Positions 32,390 through 41,483 are shown, counted from the first letter of the stretch. The stretch is DNA of 64,000 bases from Candidatus Rokuibacteriota bacterium (GCA_003221695.1 QHSX01000044.1:1-64000), one strand, 5' to 3'. Made by a program: numbers and translations. The notes: generated by a model from the letters alone, not told the origin.

Positions 32390-33647
32390 GCGCGCGTTCG
32401 AGCTCTCCCTGAAACCGGGGATGCGCCACCGCGAGCAGCGCTTCGGCGCGTCCCCGCTCCCCCTTTCCCCTCAGCGAGGCGGCGCCATACTCCGTCACGA
32501 CCCAGTCCACCAGGAAGCGCGGGCTCGTCACGGCGGTGCCCGGCGCCAGGTGCGTCACGATGCGCGACACCTGGCCCTCGCGCCCCGTCGAGGGCAGCGC
32601 GAGGATCGCCGCACCACCCCGCGAGCGCGAGGCGCCCAGGACGAAATCGAACTGGCCCCCGATGCCCGCGACCTGGCGCGGGCCCAGGCTCTCCGCCGTC
32701 ACCTGCCCCGAGAGGTCGACCGCGAGCGCCGAGTTGATCGCCACGAACCGATCGAGCCGCGCGATCGTCTCCGGGTCGTGGACGAACGCGGACGACTCCA
32801 TATTGACCCGCGGGTTGTCGTGGAGGAAGTCGAAGAGCCGGCGCGTGCCCATGGCCTCGGCGATGTCCATCCGGCCGCGATGGATGCGCTTGAGCGCGTT
32901 CGTGACGACGCCCCGCTCGACGAGGGTCACCGACGAGTCCACGAGGAGCGAATGGAGGGCGAGCTCACGGTGGTCCACGAGCGCTTCGAGGACGGCCTGC
33001 GGGATCGCGCCGACCCCCACCTGCACCGTGGCGCCGTCGGGCACGAGCGCGGCGACGTGGTGTCCGATCGCGCGCTCGACACCGCCGAGAACGGGTGGCG
33101 GGTACTCCGTCAGCGGCGCGTCCACCTCGACCCACGCGTCGATCTGGCTCCGGTGGAGGAACGCGTTGCCGAGGGTGCGCGGCATCGCGGGGTTGACCTG
33201 GGCGATGACGAGCGGCGCGCGGCGCGCGGCGGGCAGCGTCACGCCGACCGAGACGCCGAGGCTCAGGTAGCCGCGGGCGTCCGGTGGAGCGCAGTGGACG
33301 AGGACGCAGTCCGGTGCCCACACGCCACCCCTGACGAGCTCGCGCGTGAGGTCGAAGTAGCGGAGGGGGACGAACTCGACGCGCCCGCGACGACGCGCGT
33401 CGTCGAGGTGCCCGGACATGTGCCACGTGGCGAAGCGGAGCGGAGCGTGCTCGGCCCGCGCCCACGGGTAGTCGCCCAGATGCATGCCGCCGAGCAGCGT
33501 CAGCTCGGCGAGCCTCGCGGCCTGGCGGCAGATCTCGCCGACGAGCGCCACCGGCTCGCCGCACGCCGGGGGCAGGAGCACCTTCATCCCCGGCCGGAGG
33601 CGGGCGACGGCGTCGGCGAGCGAGCACCGCGTGAACGCGCGCGCCAT
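32376..33647 (-). CDS. Acetyl-CoA hydrolase/CoA-transferase family protein
   Basis: This 423-residue protein belongs to the acetyl-CoA hydrolase/4-hydroxybutyrate CoA-transferase family. These enzymes move CoA between acyl groups through a glutamyl-CoA intermediate. Family features include ATVQVGVGAIPQAVLEAL, LHSLLVDSSVTLVERG, a NPRVNMESSAFVHDP segment, and AGIGGQFDFVLGASRSRGG toward the C-terminus. The substrate is not clear. The ATG at 33647 is chosen because the sequence upstream is not conserved-looking. The gene ends inside the 3' end of the SelW-like gene (14-base convergent overlap) and is divergent from the small lipoprotein gene. Confidence 0.88.
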   Translation of the reverse strand: MARAFTRCSLADAVARLRPGMKVLLPPACGEPVALVGEICRQAARLAELTLLGGMHLGDYPWARAEHAPLRFATWHMSGHLDDARRRGRVEFVPLRYFDLTRELVRGGVWAPDCVLVHCAPPDARGYLSLGVSVGVTLPAARRAPLVIAQVNPAMPRTLGNAFLHRSQIDAWVEVDAPLTEYPPPVLGGVERAIGHHVAALVPDGATVQVGVGAIPQAVLEALVDHRELALHSLLVDSSVTLVERGVVTNALKRIHRGRMDIAEAMGTRRLFDFLHDNPRVNMESSAFVHDPETIARLDRFVAINSALAVDLSGQVTAESLGPRQVAGIGGQFDFVLGASRSRGGAAILALPSTGREGQVSRIVTHLAPGTAVTSPRFLVDWVVTEYGAASLRGKGERGRAEALLAVAHPRFQGELERALTSS

Positions 33648-33677
33648 GAATCGCGAGGCAATGATATTCCATCGCGC

Positions 33678-33683
33678 TAGAAT
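33678..33683 (+). promoter_or_regulatory. -10 box ahead of the lipoprotein-SDR-RidA-OYE run
   Basis: TAGAAT ends six bases before the GTG start at 33690, which would make the mRNA leaderless. It probably drives the whole plus-strand run up to 36.6 kb. Confidence 0.45.
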
Positions 33684-33689
33684 GACCGC

Positions 33690-33884
33690 GTGATTCGCCG
33701 CGCGCACGGGCTCCCCTGGCTGCTCGTCACCGTGCTGCTCGCCGGCTGCGCCGTCGCCGCGCCGGGCGCCCAGCCGGAGCGGCAGTCGAGCCCGCCGCGC
33801 GTGCGCTGCCTCAGCGAGCCCGAGCGCGACGCGCGCGAAGGCACGCGCCCGCTCCTCTTCTTCTTCTGTATCGAGAGCCCGTGA
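33690..33884 (+). CDS. Small lipoprotein, unknown
   Basis: This 64-residue protein has a signal sequence with a clear lipobox (LLVTVLLAGC, Cys near residue 20). A short proline-rich mature part with a cysteine (RVRCLSEPERDAREG) follows, ending in a hydrophobic LLFFFCIESP. I recognise no family. It starts at a GTG that a TAGAAT box places at the 5' end of the mRNA, and its TGA overlaps the start of the SDR gene. This coupling supports it being real. Its role is unknown. Confidence 0.6.
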   Translation: MIRRAHGLPWLLVTVLLAGCAVAAPGAQPERQSSPPRVRCLSEPERDAREGTRPLLFFFCIESP

Positions 33885-34651
33885 TGGCGGCGGGGCCGCG
33901 ACGGGTCGCCCTCGTCACCGGGGGCGGCCGGGGCATCGGCCGCGAGGTGGCGCTGGCGCTCGCGCGCGGCGGGTGCGCGGTGGCCGTCGCCGCGCGCACG
34001 CGCGGAGAGCTCGACGCGGTCGCCGCCGAGGCGCGCCGCCTCGGCGCGGACGCCGCGGCCCAGATCCTCGACGTGACCGACGGAGCGAGCGTGACGCGCG
34101 CGGTCGCCGCGGTCACCGCGACGCTCGGCCCGGTGGACGTGCTCGTGAACAACGCGGGCATCGCGGAATCCGCGCCGTTCCTCAAGACCGACCCGGAGGT
34201 GTGGGACCGTCACCTCCGAGTCAACGTCACGGGCCCGTATCTCCTGACACGCGCGGTGCTGCCGGGAATGCTCGCGCGGGGGTGGGGCCGCGTGATCAAC
34301 ATCGCCTCGCTCGCCGGGCTCTCCGGTGCGCCCTACGTCACCGCGTACACGGCCTCCAAGCACGCGCTCGTCGGCCTCACGCGCGCCCTGGCCGCCGAGG
34401 TCGCCGGCCGGGGCGTCACCGTGAACGCGATCGCGCCCGGCTACGCGGGGACGGACCTCGTCTGGAACGCCGCGCGCAACATCGCGGTGAAGACGGGCAA
34501 GTCGTTCGACGAGGCGGTCCGCGCCATGGCGGGGATCAACCCCGGCGGCCGGCTCATCGACCCGGCCGAGGTCGCCGCCGCAGCGCTGAAGCTCCTCGAC
34601 GACACCGCGACCAACGGGGAGACGATCGTTCTCGACGGGAGGAGCCCATGA
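33884..34651 (+). CDS. Short-chain dehydrogenase/reductase (FabG-like)
   Basis: This 255-residue NAD(P)-dependent oxidoreductase has the classical SDR features: the TGGGRGIG nucleotide-binding motif near residue 13, the VNNAGIA motif near 90, and the catalytic INIASLAG...YTASKHAL set (Ser, Tyr, Lys). The sequence after the active site, VTVNAIAPGYAGTDL, is typical of the FabG-like group. The precise substrate is unknown; a 3-oxoacyl or other alcohol/ketone is likely. An ATG at 33884 or a GTG three bases upstream can start it. The stop overlaps the RidA-like gene (ATGA). Confidence 0.9.
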   Translation: MAAGPRRVALVTGGGRGIGREVALALARGGCAVAVAARTRGELDAVAAEARRLGADAAAQILDVTDGASVTRAVAAVTATLGPVDVLVNNAGIAESAPFLKTDPEVWDRHLRVNVTGPYLLTRAVLPGMLARGWGRVINIASLAGLSGAPYVTAYTASKHALVGLTRALAAEVAGRGVTVNAIAPGYAGTDLVWNAARNIAVKTGKSFDEAVRAMAGINPGGRLIDPAEVAAAALKLLDDTATNGETIVLDGRSP

Positions 34652-35061
34652 CGAGGCACATCGAGTTCCACAACCCGCCGACGCTCATGCGAGCCGTCGG
34701 CTACGCCCACGGCGTCGAGACGCACGGCGGGCGGCTCCTGTTCTTCGCGGGCCAGGTCGCGAAGGATGCGGAGGGGCGGGTCGTCGGTCCTGGCGACCTG
34801 GTCGCCCAGTTCCGTCAGGTGTGCGAGAACCTCCGCGCCGTCGTCGCCGCCGCGGGCGGCCAGCTCACCGACGTCGTCAAGCTCACGATCTACGTGCTCG
34901 ACGCCGACCTCTACAAGCGACAGGTCAAGGCGATCGGCGGCGTGTACCGCGAGTACTTCGGCAAGCACTTCCCGGCGATGACGCTGGTCGGCGCGCGCGA
35001 CCTCTACGACGCGGCCGACGGGTGCATGCTCGAGATCGACGGCGTGGCCTGCCTGCCGTGA
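34648..35061 (+). CDS. RidA-family (YjgF/YER057c/UK114) protein
   Basis: This 137-residue protein is a RidA-superfamily member. Signs are RLLFFAGQVAKDAEGRVVG, QFRQVCENLRAVVAAAGG, VVKLTIYVLDADLY, and YFGKHFPAMTLVGARDLYD. Archetypal RidA hydrolyses reactive 2-aminoacrylate-type imines to keto acids. The conserved catalytic arginine of RidA appears replaced or shifted in this group (LVGARDL), so it may belong to a different RidA subfamily. It is co-translated with the SDR gene (ATGA overlap) and is followed by a flavin oxidoreductase gene, which suggests a shared catabolic pathway. Confidence 0.85.
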   Translation: MTRHIEFHNPPTLMRAVGYAHGVETHGGRLLFFAGQVAKDAEGRVVGPGDLVAQFRQVCENLRAVVAAAGGQLTDVVKLTIYVLDADLYKRQVKAIGGVYREYFGKHFPAMTLVGARDLYDAADGCMLEIDGVACLP

Positions 35062-35074
35062 TCCCGACGGTCTC

Positions 35075-36574
35075 GTGAGCGTCTCGACTCCCGAACGTAA
35101 GCGGGTGCGCCATCCGCTGCCACCGGCCCGGTGGCCGACGCGCGAGGAGGTGGCGCGCTCCCGCTGGTTCTCGCCGATCACGCTCGGCACACGCCTCGTC
35201 GCCGCGGAGCGCACGTGGGTGCCGGCGATGGTGCCCTGGCGCGCAACCGACGACGGGTTCGTCACCGAGGACGTGCTCGCCTGGTACGCGCGCTTCGCCG
35301 AGGGCGAGCCAGGGGTCCTCGTCGTGGAGGCGACGGGCATCCGTGATATCCCGAGCGGCCCCCTCCTCCGGATCGGCGACGACCGCTTCCTCCCGGGGCT
35401 CGCCCGGCTCGTCGATACGGTGCGGGAGAAGAGCCACGGCCGCACGCGCCTCTTCATCCAGATCATCGACTTCCTCACGGTCCGCCGACGGCCCGAGCCC
35501 GAGAAATACTTCGCGCGCTACCTCCCGATCACCGATGCGCTGCGCGTGCAGCTTGCCCTCTGGCTCGACGACAAACGCTGGCGCGAGGCGCCGGAGGACG
35601 AGGTGCGGCGCTTCCTCCGGGAGGCCGACCGCGTGACGCTCGAGACCGTCCTCACCGACCGCGAGCTGGAGGCGCTCGACTACGGCTACCGCGAGCGCGT
35701 CTGGGACCTGCACCTGCCGTGGATCCGCGAGCTGCCGCGCGTTCTCCCGGCGCTCTTCGCCGAGGCCGCGCGCCGGGCGCAGGCCGCGGGCTTCGACGGC
35801 GTCGAGCTCCACTACGCCCACGCCTACACGATGGCGTCCTTCCTCTCGCGCCTCAACACGCGCACGGACGGCTACGGGGCGTCGCTCGACGGGCGCGTGC
35901 GCCTGCCGCTCGAGGTCCTCAGGGCGGTGCGCGCGCGCGTCGGCCCCGACTACGTCGTCGGCATCCGCTACCTCGGGGACGAGGTCGTCGAGGGCGGTAG
36001 CCGCGTCGAGGATGCGGTGTGGTTCGGCGTCAGGTTTGCGGAGGCGGGCGTCGACTATCTGTCCGTCTCCAAGGGCGGGAGGTTCGAGGACGCCAAGCAG
36101 CCGAAGGTCGGCGAAGCGGTCTACCCGTACACGGGCGAGTCGGGCTCCGAGTGCATGCCCACGGTGTTCTCGGACGCACGCGGGCCGTTCGGCCGGAACG
36201 TGTGCCTGGCGGCGGCGATTCGCCGAGCCCTCCGCGACGCGGGCCACGCGACGCCCGTCGTGACGAGCGGCGGGATCACGACGTTCGAGCAGGCGGAGGC
36301 GATCCTGGAACGGGGCGAGGCGGACTGCGTGGCGGCCGCGCGTCAGTCGCTCGCCGACCCCGACTGGTTCAGGAAGATCCGTCTCGGGCTGGGCCACCTC
36401 GTGCGCCGCTGTGAGTTCACCAACTACTGCGAGGGGCTCGACCAGCGCCACAAGCAGGTCACGTGCAAGCTCTGGGACCGGAAGCTCGACCCGACGGACC
36501 CGTCGGTCACGCTCGCGAGCGACGGCAGGCGCCGCCTCCTGCCGCCGCCGTGGGAGCCGCCCGCCGAGCGCTGA
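35075..36574 (+). CDS. NADH:flavin oxidoreductase, Old Yellow Enzyme family
   Basis: This 499-residue protein has an OYE-type FMN TIM barrel. Features include FVTEDVLAWYARFAEGEPGVLVVEAT, the AAGFDGVELHYAHAYTMASFLS motif (with the substrate-binding residues), LNTRTDGYGASLDGRVRLPLEVL, and a late VVTSGGITTFEQAEAIL phosphate-binding loop. There is an insert of about 60 residues after residue 140 that is not usual for OYE. The C-terminal region has cysteines (CEFTNYCEG and VTCKLW). These resemble, but do not fully match, the 4Fe-4S ligands of dienoyl-CoA reductases; the second FAD domain of those enzymes is absent. The start is a GTG. It completes the run with the SDR and RidA genes. Confidence 0.85.
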   Translation: MSVSTPERKRVRHPLPPARWPTREEVARSRWFSPITLGTRLVAAERTWVPAMVPWRATDDGFVTEDVLAWYARFAEGEPGVLVVEATGIRDIPSGPLLRIGDDRFLPGLARLVDTVREKSHGRTRLFIQIIDFLTVRRRPEPEKYFARYLPITDALRVQLALWLDDKRWREAPEDEVRRFLREADRVTLETVLTDRELEALDYGYRERVWDLHLPWIRELPRVLPALFAEAARRAQAAGFDGVELHYAHAYTMASFLSRLNTRTDGYGASLDGRVRLPLEVLRAVRARVGPDYVVGIRYLGDEVVEGGSRVEDAVWFGVRFAEAGVDYLSVSKGGRFEDAKQPKVGEAVYPYTGESGSECMPTVFSDARGPFGRNVCLAAAIRRALRDAGHATPVVTSGGITTFEQAEAILERGEADCVAAARQSLADPDWFRKIRLGLGHLVRRCEFTNYCEGLDQRHKQVTCKLWDRKLDPTDPSVTLASDGRRRLLPPPWEPPAER

Positions 36575-36580
36575 CGCATA

Positions 36581-36609
36581 TTGACGTAAAGAGTAAAGCT
36601 CTTTACATT
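36581..36609 (+). promoter_or_regulatory. Promoter and palindromic operator of the vapBC module
   Basis: TTGACG (36581-36586) and TACATT (36604-36609) are 17 bases apart, a good sigma-70 promoter. Overlapping it is a perfect 8-base inverted repeat, GTAAAGAG (36586-36593) and CTCTTTAC (36599-36606) around TAAAG. This would be the site where the antitoxin represses its own operon. The -10 box ends six bases before the ATG, so the mRNA is likely leaderless. Confidence 0.75.
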
Positions 36610-36615
36610 AATTGT

Positions 36616-36882
36616 ATGAAGAGCACGATCTCCGCCAAGGGCCAGATCACCGTGCCCGTCGAGATCCGCGACAAGCTCGGTCTGGCGCCCGGCACGGTGG
36701 TTCGGTTCGACCTGCGCGAGGACGGGGTGCTCCTCCGAAAGGGAGGGTCGGGCGCGCATCCCGTCGATCAGGTTTTCGGGCGTCTACGGCTCACCAAGCC
36801 GGTCGACGTCCTGCTGGACGAGATGCGAGGGCCCCGACCGGTCGCCCCCCGCGCTCGGCGCACCCGGACCACCAAACGGTGA
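36616..36882 (+). CDS. vapB: AbrB/MazE-fold antitoxin (VapB-like)
   Basis: This 88-residue protein has an N-terminal swapped-hairpin DNA-binding domain: MKSTISAKGQITVPVEIRDK followed by LGLAPGTVVRFDL. This is the SpoVT/AbrB signature found in VapB and MazE antitoxins. The C-terminal part (LTKPVDVLLDEMRG and a basic tail) would wrap around and block the toxin. It starts at an ATG just after a strong promoter with a palindromic operator. Its stop overlaps the GTG of the PIN-domain toxin (GTGA), the usual order of a type II toxin-antitoxin module. Confidence 0.92.
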   Translation: MKSTISAKGQITVPVEIRDKLGLAPGTVVRFDLREDGVLLRKGGSGAHPVDQVFGRLRLTKPVDVLLDEMRGPRPVAPRARRTRTTKR

Positions 36883-37289
36883 GGACCGCCGTTGATTCCT
36901 CGGTCCTCCTCGATGTCCTCGGGGCCGATCCCCGGTTCGGAGCGCGGTCGCGCGAGGCGCTGCGCGCCGCGTACAACGGCGGGGCTCTGGTCGCCTGTGA
37001 GGTCGTCTGGGCCGAGGTGCGGGCGCACTTCGCGGGTGACGAAGAGTTCCAGCACGCGCTCGGCCTGCTCGGGGTCGGCTTCGATCCGATCGCGCCCGAC
37101 GCCGCCGCCGAGGCCGGACGCCGTTGGCGTGAGAGCCGGCGCGCCGGGCCGGACGGTCGCGGCAGGGTCGTTGCCGACTTCCTGGTCGGCGCTCACGCCG
37201 CGCTCCAGGCCGAAGCGCTTCTGACCAGGGATCGCGGGTTCTACCGTCGCCACTTCAGAGTCAAGCTGATCGATCCGAGCAGGCGCTGA
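36879..37289 (+). CDS. vapC: PIN-domain ribonuclease toxin (VapC-like)
   Basis: This 136-residue protein is a PIN-domain nuclease. The acidic metal-binding residues of the family are present: Asp6 in TAVDSSVLLDVL, Glu46 in VVWAEVRAHF, Asp100 in VVADFLVGAHA and Asp118 in LLTRDRGFY. PIN toxins cut specific RNAs (often tRNA or rRNA) when the antitoxin is lost. The set looks intact, so the toxin is probably active. The GTG start overlaps the vapB stop. The target RNA cannot be predicted from sequence. Confidence 0.9.
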   Translation: MRTAVDSSVLLDVLGADPRFGARSREALRAAYNGGALVACEVVWAEVRAHFAGDEEFQHALGLLGVGFDPIAPDAAAEAGRRWRESRRAGPDGRGRVVADFLVGAHAALQAEALLTRDRGFYRRHFRVKLIDPSRR

Positions 37290-37316
37290 CCTTCCGGGTC
37301 GCACGAAACGGTCGAC

Positions 37317-37805
37317 CTACCGGCCCCGCGCGAGGCGGCGGAGCGGCGCCCCGGCGAGGCGGGTGAGAATCCACTCGCGCCGGAGCGTCGCGCCGAGCTT
37401 CCGGTAGAAGCGGATCGCGGGCGTGTTCCAGTCGAGCACCGCCCACTCCATCCGGCCGCAGCCGTGCCGCACGGCGATCTTCGCGAGCGCTCGGAGCAGC
37501 GCCCGGCCCGCGCCGTGACCGCGTTCCGCGGGGAGAACGAAGAGGTCCTCGAGGTAGAGCGTCGGCCGGCCCACGAACGTGGAATAGGTGAAGTAGTAGA
37601 GCGCCAGGCCGATGGGCGTGCGGCCCCGTCGGCAGATGAGCGCCTCGAAGTAGCGCCGCCGGCCGAAGCCGTGCCGCCGGATCCGCCCGGCGGTCGCCTC
37701 CATCTGGTGGGCGAGCCGCTCGTACTCGGCGAGGCCGCGGATCAGCCGGAGGATCATGGGCGCGTCGCGGGGCCTGGCGGGGCGGATCGAGAGCGCGACC
37801 GGAAT
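37317..37805 (-). CDS. GNAT-family N-acetyltransferase, probable ATT start
   Basis: This protein has the GNAT fold of the diamine/spermidine acetyltransferase-like group: RDAPMILRLIRGLAEYERLA at the start, YFEALICRRGRTPIG, LYLEDLFVLPAERGHGAGR (acetyl-CoA-binding loop), and WNTPAIRFYRKLGAT. The first ATG (37757) would cut off the first beta strand (ALSIRPARPRDAP), which is always present in the family. In-frame upstream, the only plausible initiator is an ATT at 37805, three bases after the M20 peptidase stop. I therefore use ATT, giving 162 residues; if that is wrong, the gene starts at 37757. The substrate (polyamine or other amine) is not known. It is co-transcribed with the M20 peptidase. 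Confidence 0.82.
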   Translation of the reverse strand: MPVALSIRPARPRDAPMILRLIRGLAEYERLAHQMEATAGRIRRHGFGRRRYFEALICRRGRTPIGLALYYFTYSTFVGRPTLYLEDLFVLPAERGHGAGRALLRALAKIAVRHGCGRMEWAVLDWNTPAIRFYRKLGATLRREWILTRLAGAPLRRLARGR

Positions 37806-37808
37806 GGC

Positions 37809-39140
37809 TCACGCCCCCGCGACCGCGAGCAGCATGTCGACGTAGCAGCGCACGCCCTCGCGGATGTTCTCGAGCGAGAGCCGCTCGTCGTTGCCGTGGA
37901 CGCGATGCCACTCGCCCTCGTCCATGACGAACGGGCTCCAGCCGTAGCCGTGGAGCCCGCAGCGCCGGAACACCCAGTTGTCGGTGAACGCGACGAGGAT
38001 CTCGGGCGCGACGACGGTGCCGGGCGCCCGGCGCCGGAGCGCGTCGGCGAGCGCCTTGTAGAGCTCGGTGTCGGGCGGCGAGAGGTTCGGCGCCTTCGGC
38101 TCACCCTCGATCGTGACCTCGACCTGGTCGTCGTCGATGACCCGTCGGATCCAGGTGACGATCTCCTGAGGGTCGTCGCCCGCGAGCATGCGGCAGTCGA
38201 TGCCGGCCGACGCCTCGGGTGGGATCACGTTACCCTTCTCGCTTCCCTTGAGCATCGTCACCGCGAACGTCGTGCGGACCATCGCCGCGTACAGGCGATT
38301 CGTGAGGAAGCGCGTGCGGAATGCCGGGTCGGTCAGGCTTCGCTCGAGGTCCCCGTAGCCGACGCCCGCGTGGACCGGCAACACGGTCGCGAGGCGCGAG
38401 AAGTACTCCCGCACCTCGGGCAGCACGGAGAGGGGCCGCTCCGCGGCGAGCAGCCGGTTCAACGCGCGGATGAGCCGGTGCGGCGCCGTGTCCGGCCAGG
38501 GCATCGAGCCGTGGCCGGGCTCGCTTCGCGCCGTGAGCGTGAGCGGCAGCCCCGTCTTTTCCGAGATCACGATGTGGCCGAGCGGCGCCGTGTACCCCGC
38601 GTGCACCTCGATCCCGCCGAGCTCGGAGATCGCGTACTCGGCGCCCGCGAGCCAGTCGCGACGCGCGTCGGCGACGAAGCGGGCGCCGTAGACGCTGCCC
38701 GCCTCCTCGTCGGCGGTCGCCAGGAAGACGAGATCGCGCTTGAGCGGGACGCCGGCCCGCTTGAGGGCCAGGACCGCGGCGAGGTGCATGATCCCCGTGG
38801 ACTTCATGTCGATCGCGCCGCGCCCGTAGAGGTACCCGTCGCGGACCTCGCCCCCGAACGGGTCCACTGTCCAGTAGCGCCGGTCGGCGTAGACGACGTC
38901 GATGTGGTGGTGGAGGACGATGCCCGGGAGGGAGCCGTCCCCGGCGAGGCGCGCCACGAGGTTGGCGCGGCCGGGCGCCGCCTCGACGGTCTCGCTCGCG
39001 ATCCCGTTGCGCTCGAGGACGGCCGCGAGGAACCTGGCGCCCGCGGCCTCGTTGCCCGGGGGATTGGTGGTGTCGACCATGAGATAGCGGCGCAGGAGGT
39101 CGACCGCCTCCTCGCCGAGCGCGGCCCAGTCGATCCTCAT
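37809..39140 (-). CDS. M20-family metallopeptidase
   Basis: This 443-residue enzyme is a zinc-dependent M20 peptidase (ArgE/DapE/carboxypeptidase G2 type). It has the metal-site signatures: VLHHHIDVVYAD near residue 75, YGRGAIDMKSTGIMHL near 105, and the catalytic TADEEAGSVYGA near 140. A dimerisation domain follows in the middle, and a last metal-ligand region near GLHGYGWSPFVMDE is at the end. Members remove amino- or acyl groups from peptides or acylated amino acids; the substrate is not predictable here. The ATG at 39140 was chosen because the family N-terminus begins just there. The GNAT gene follows after three bases. Confidence 0.9.
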   Translation of the reverse strand: MRIDWAALGEEAVDLLRRYLMVDTTNPPGNEAAGARFLAAVLERNGIASETVEAAPGRANLVARLAGDGSLPGIVLHHHIDVVYADRRYWTVDPFGGEVRDGYLYGRGAIDMKSTGIMHLAAVLALKRAGVPLKRDLVFLATADEEAGSVYGARFVADARRDWLAGAEYAISELGGIEVHAGYTAPLGHIVISEKTGLPLTLTARSEPGHGSMPWPDTAPHRLIRALNRLLAAERPLSVLPEVREYFSRLATVLPVHAGVGYGDLERSLTDPAFRTRFLTNRLYAAMVRTTFAVTMLKGSEKGNVIPPEASAGIDCRMLAGDDPQEIVTWIRRVIDDDQVEVTIEGEPKAPNLSPPDTELYKALADALRRRAPGTVVAPEILVAFTDNWVFRRCGLHGYGWSPFVMDEGEWHRVHGNDERLSLENIREGVRCYVDMLLAVAGA

Positions 39141-39224
39141 GGGGCCTATGTCCGCCGACCTCACCGTTCGGGAGTCTATCACCCATCCGTGTGAGCGGAT
39201 GGAGCCCGGAGAGAAGGTATCGAC

Positions 39225-41483
39225 TTAGACAGCCGAACGCGGGGTGAAGCCAGTGACGGGCACGTACTGGTTGGGCCACGGCAGCTCGTACCCCTGCTCG
39301 TACGCGGCGTGGCGCGTCCAGTACGGATCGTAGAGGTGCGCCCGCGCGAGCACGCAGAGGTCGGCGCGCCCGGCCGCGATGATCGAGTTGACGTCGGCCC
39401 ACGAGGCGATGTTGCCGACCGTCATCGTCGGGATTCCCGCCTCGTGGCGGATGCGGTCGCTGAACGGCGTCTGGAAGAGGCGGCCGTAGACCGGCTTCTG
39501 ATCGGGCACCGTCTGGCCCGCGGACACGTCCACGATGTCGCACCCGTGGGACCGGAGCAGCTTCGCCAGCTCCACCGCCTCGTCCGGCTCCATCCCACCC
39601 TCGTGCCAGTCGGTCGCCGAGACTCTCACCGACACGGGCTTCGCCGCGGGCCACGCCGCGCGGACGGCGTCGAACACCTCGAGTGGGTACCGCGCGCGGT
39701 TCGCGAGCGGCCCCCCGTACGCGTCGGCGCGCACGTTGGTGAGCGGCGACAGGAAGCTCGCGAGCAGGTAGCCGTGGGCGAAGTGGAGCTCGAGAAGGTC
39801 GAAGCCGGCCGCATCCGCCATCCGAGCCGCACGGACGAAATCGTCGCGGACCGCGTCCATGTCGCGCCGGTCCATCGCCTTCGGCGTCTGGCTGTGCGGG
39901 AAGTACGGGATGGGCGACGCCGAGATGATCGGCCAGTTGCCCGACGCGAGCGGCTCGTCGATCCCCTCCCAGAGGCGCCGCGTGGATCCTTTCCGGCCCG
40001 CGTGAGCGAGCTGGAGGCCGACCTTCGCCGGCGAGTGGGTGTGGACGAAGTCCACGACGCGCTTCCAGGCGGCGACGTGCTCGGGCTTGTACATGCCGGT
40101 GCAGCCGGGGCTGATCCGCCCCTCGCGGCTCACGTCGGTCATCTCCGTCATCACGAGTCCGGCGCCGCCGATCGCCCGACTGCCGAGGTGGACGAGGTGC
40201 CAGTCGTTCGGCGTGCCGTCCTCCGCAGAGTACTGGCACATGGGTGAGCAGACGACCCGATTGGCGAGCACCAGCTCGCGCAGTCGAAACGGCGTGAACA
40301 TCGGCGGGGGCGCCGGCGTCGCCGGCACCGACACACGGCTCTGCGCCTCCGCCCTGGACGCGAACCAGCGGTCGACCGACTCGACGAACTTCGGGTCGCG
40401 CACCTTGAGGTTCGCGTGGGTGACGCGAAGGCTCCGCGTCAGGAGGCTCATCGCGAACTGGATCGGCTCGAGGCGGCCGTGGTAGCGCTCCGTCTGCTCG
40501 AACCACTCGAGGCTCACCTGCGCCGCGCGCTGGAGGCTCTCGACCTCGGGCCGCCGCTCCTCCTCGTACGCGACCAGCGCCTTGTCCACCTCGTCGTGGC
40601 GCTCGAGCGCGCGTCGGAGCGCGATCGCGTCCTCCATCGCGAGCTTCGTCCCCGAGCCGATCGAGAAGTGGGCGGTGTGCGCCGCGTCGCCGATCAGCAC
40701 GAGGTTCCGGTGATGCCAGCACGCGTTCTTCACCGTCGGGAAGTTGCGCCAGAGCGAGCGGTTCTTCAGAAGATGGTGGCCCCGGAGCTCGGCGGCGAAC
40801 AGCCGCTCGGCGAACGCGATCGTCCCGTCCTCGTCCGCTTGGTCGAGCCCCGCGCGCCGCCACGCCGCCTCCGTCGTCTCGAGGATGAACGTGGACATCG
40901 ACGCGTTGTAGCGGTACGCGTGCACCCGCCAGAGGCCGTGCTCGCTCTCCTTGAAGAGGAACGTGAACGCGGGGTACGGGAACGTGGTGCCGAGCCAGAC
41001 GAACTTGTTCCCGCGCCAGTCGATGTGTGGCCGGAAGTGCTCGGCGTAGCGGCTCCGCACGACGCTGTTGACGCCGTCGGCGGCGAGCACGAGGTCGGCG
41101 TCGGCCCAGGCGCCGAGGTCGCTGACCTCGGTCTCCCACCGGAACCTCACGCCGAGCTCCGCGCAGCGGCGCTGCAGGATGTCGAGCAGGAGCTGCCGCG
41201 ACAGGCCCGAGAAGCCGTGGCCCGTGGAGGTCAGCACCTCGCCCCGGTAGTGGATGTCGATGTCGTCCCAGTGGGCGAAGTTCCGCGTGATCTCCCCGTA
41301 CGTCTCGGGGTCGGCCTCGGCGAAGGTCTCGAGCGTCGCGTCGGAGAAGACCACGCCAAACCCGAACGTATCGTGAGGCCCGTTGCGCTCGACGACGAGG
41401 ATGTCGTGCGCCGGATCCGCCTTCTTCATGAGCAGGGCGAAGTAGAGCCCCGCCGCCCCGCCGCCGATACTGACGATCCTCAC
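39225..41483 (-). CDS. Bifunctional salicylyl-CoA 5-hydroxylase / anthraniloyl-CoA monooxygenase-type flavoprotein
   Basis: This 752-residue protein joins two flavin modules. Residues 1-380 are a class A FAD monooxygenase ([12 protein letters not shown] at the start, a [13 protein letters not shown] motif, [18 protein letters not shown]). Residues ~395-745 are an OYE-type FMN reductase ([42 protein letters not shown]). The same fusion is known for salicylyl-CoA 5-hydroxylase and 2-aminobenzoyl-CoA monooxygenase/reductase, which open CoA-linked aromatic breakdown. Which substrate is used here is not clear. A TAAAAT box six bases before the GTG start suggests a leaderless message. The CoA ligase and later pathway genes are not adjacent. 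Confidence 0.9.
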   Translation of the reverse strand: MRIVSIGGGAAGLYFALLMKKADPAHDILVVERNGPHDTFGFGVVFSDATLETFAEADPETYGEITRNFAHWDDIDIHYRGEVLTSTGHGFSGLSRQLLLDILQRRCAELGVRFRWETEVSDLGAWADADLVLAADGVNSVVRSRYAEHFRPHIDWRGNKFVWLGTTFPYPAFTFLFKESEHGLWRVHAYRYNASMSTFILETTEAAWRRAGLDQADEDGTIAFAERLFAAELRGHHLLKNRSLWRNFPTVKNACWHHRNLVLIGDAAHTAHFSIGSGTKLAMEDAIALRRALERHDEVDKALVAYEEERRPEVESLQRAAQVSLEWFEQTERYHGRLEPIQFAMSLLTRSLRVTHANLKVRDPKFVESVDRWFASRAEAQSRVSVPATPAPPPMFTPFRLRELVLANRVVCSPMCQYSAEDGTPNDWHLVHLGSRAIGGAGLVMTEMTDVSREGRISPGCTGMYKPEHVAAWKRVVDFVHTHSPAKVGLQLAHAGRKGSTRRLWEGIDEPLASGNWPIISASPIPYFPHSQTPKAMDRRDMDAVRDDFVRAARMADAAGFDLLELHFAHGYLLASFLSPLTNVRADAYGGPLANRARYPLEVFDAVRAAWPAAKPVSVRVSATDWHEGGMEPDEAVELAKLLRSHGCDIVDVSAGQTVPDQKPVYGRLFQTPFSDRIRHEAGIPTMTVGNIASWADVNSIIAAGRADLCVLARAHLYDPYWTRHAAYEQGYELPWPNQYVPVTGFTPRSAV

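Noticed and set aside
38230..41139. A 969-codon minus-strand frame over the M20 peptidase and the bifunctional flavoprotein
   Set aside because: It is an out-of-phase shadow of two genes with clear family motifs; its translation is low-complexity Arg/Gly/Ala sequence.
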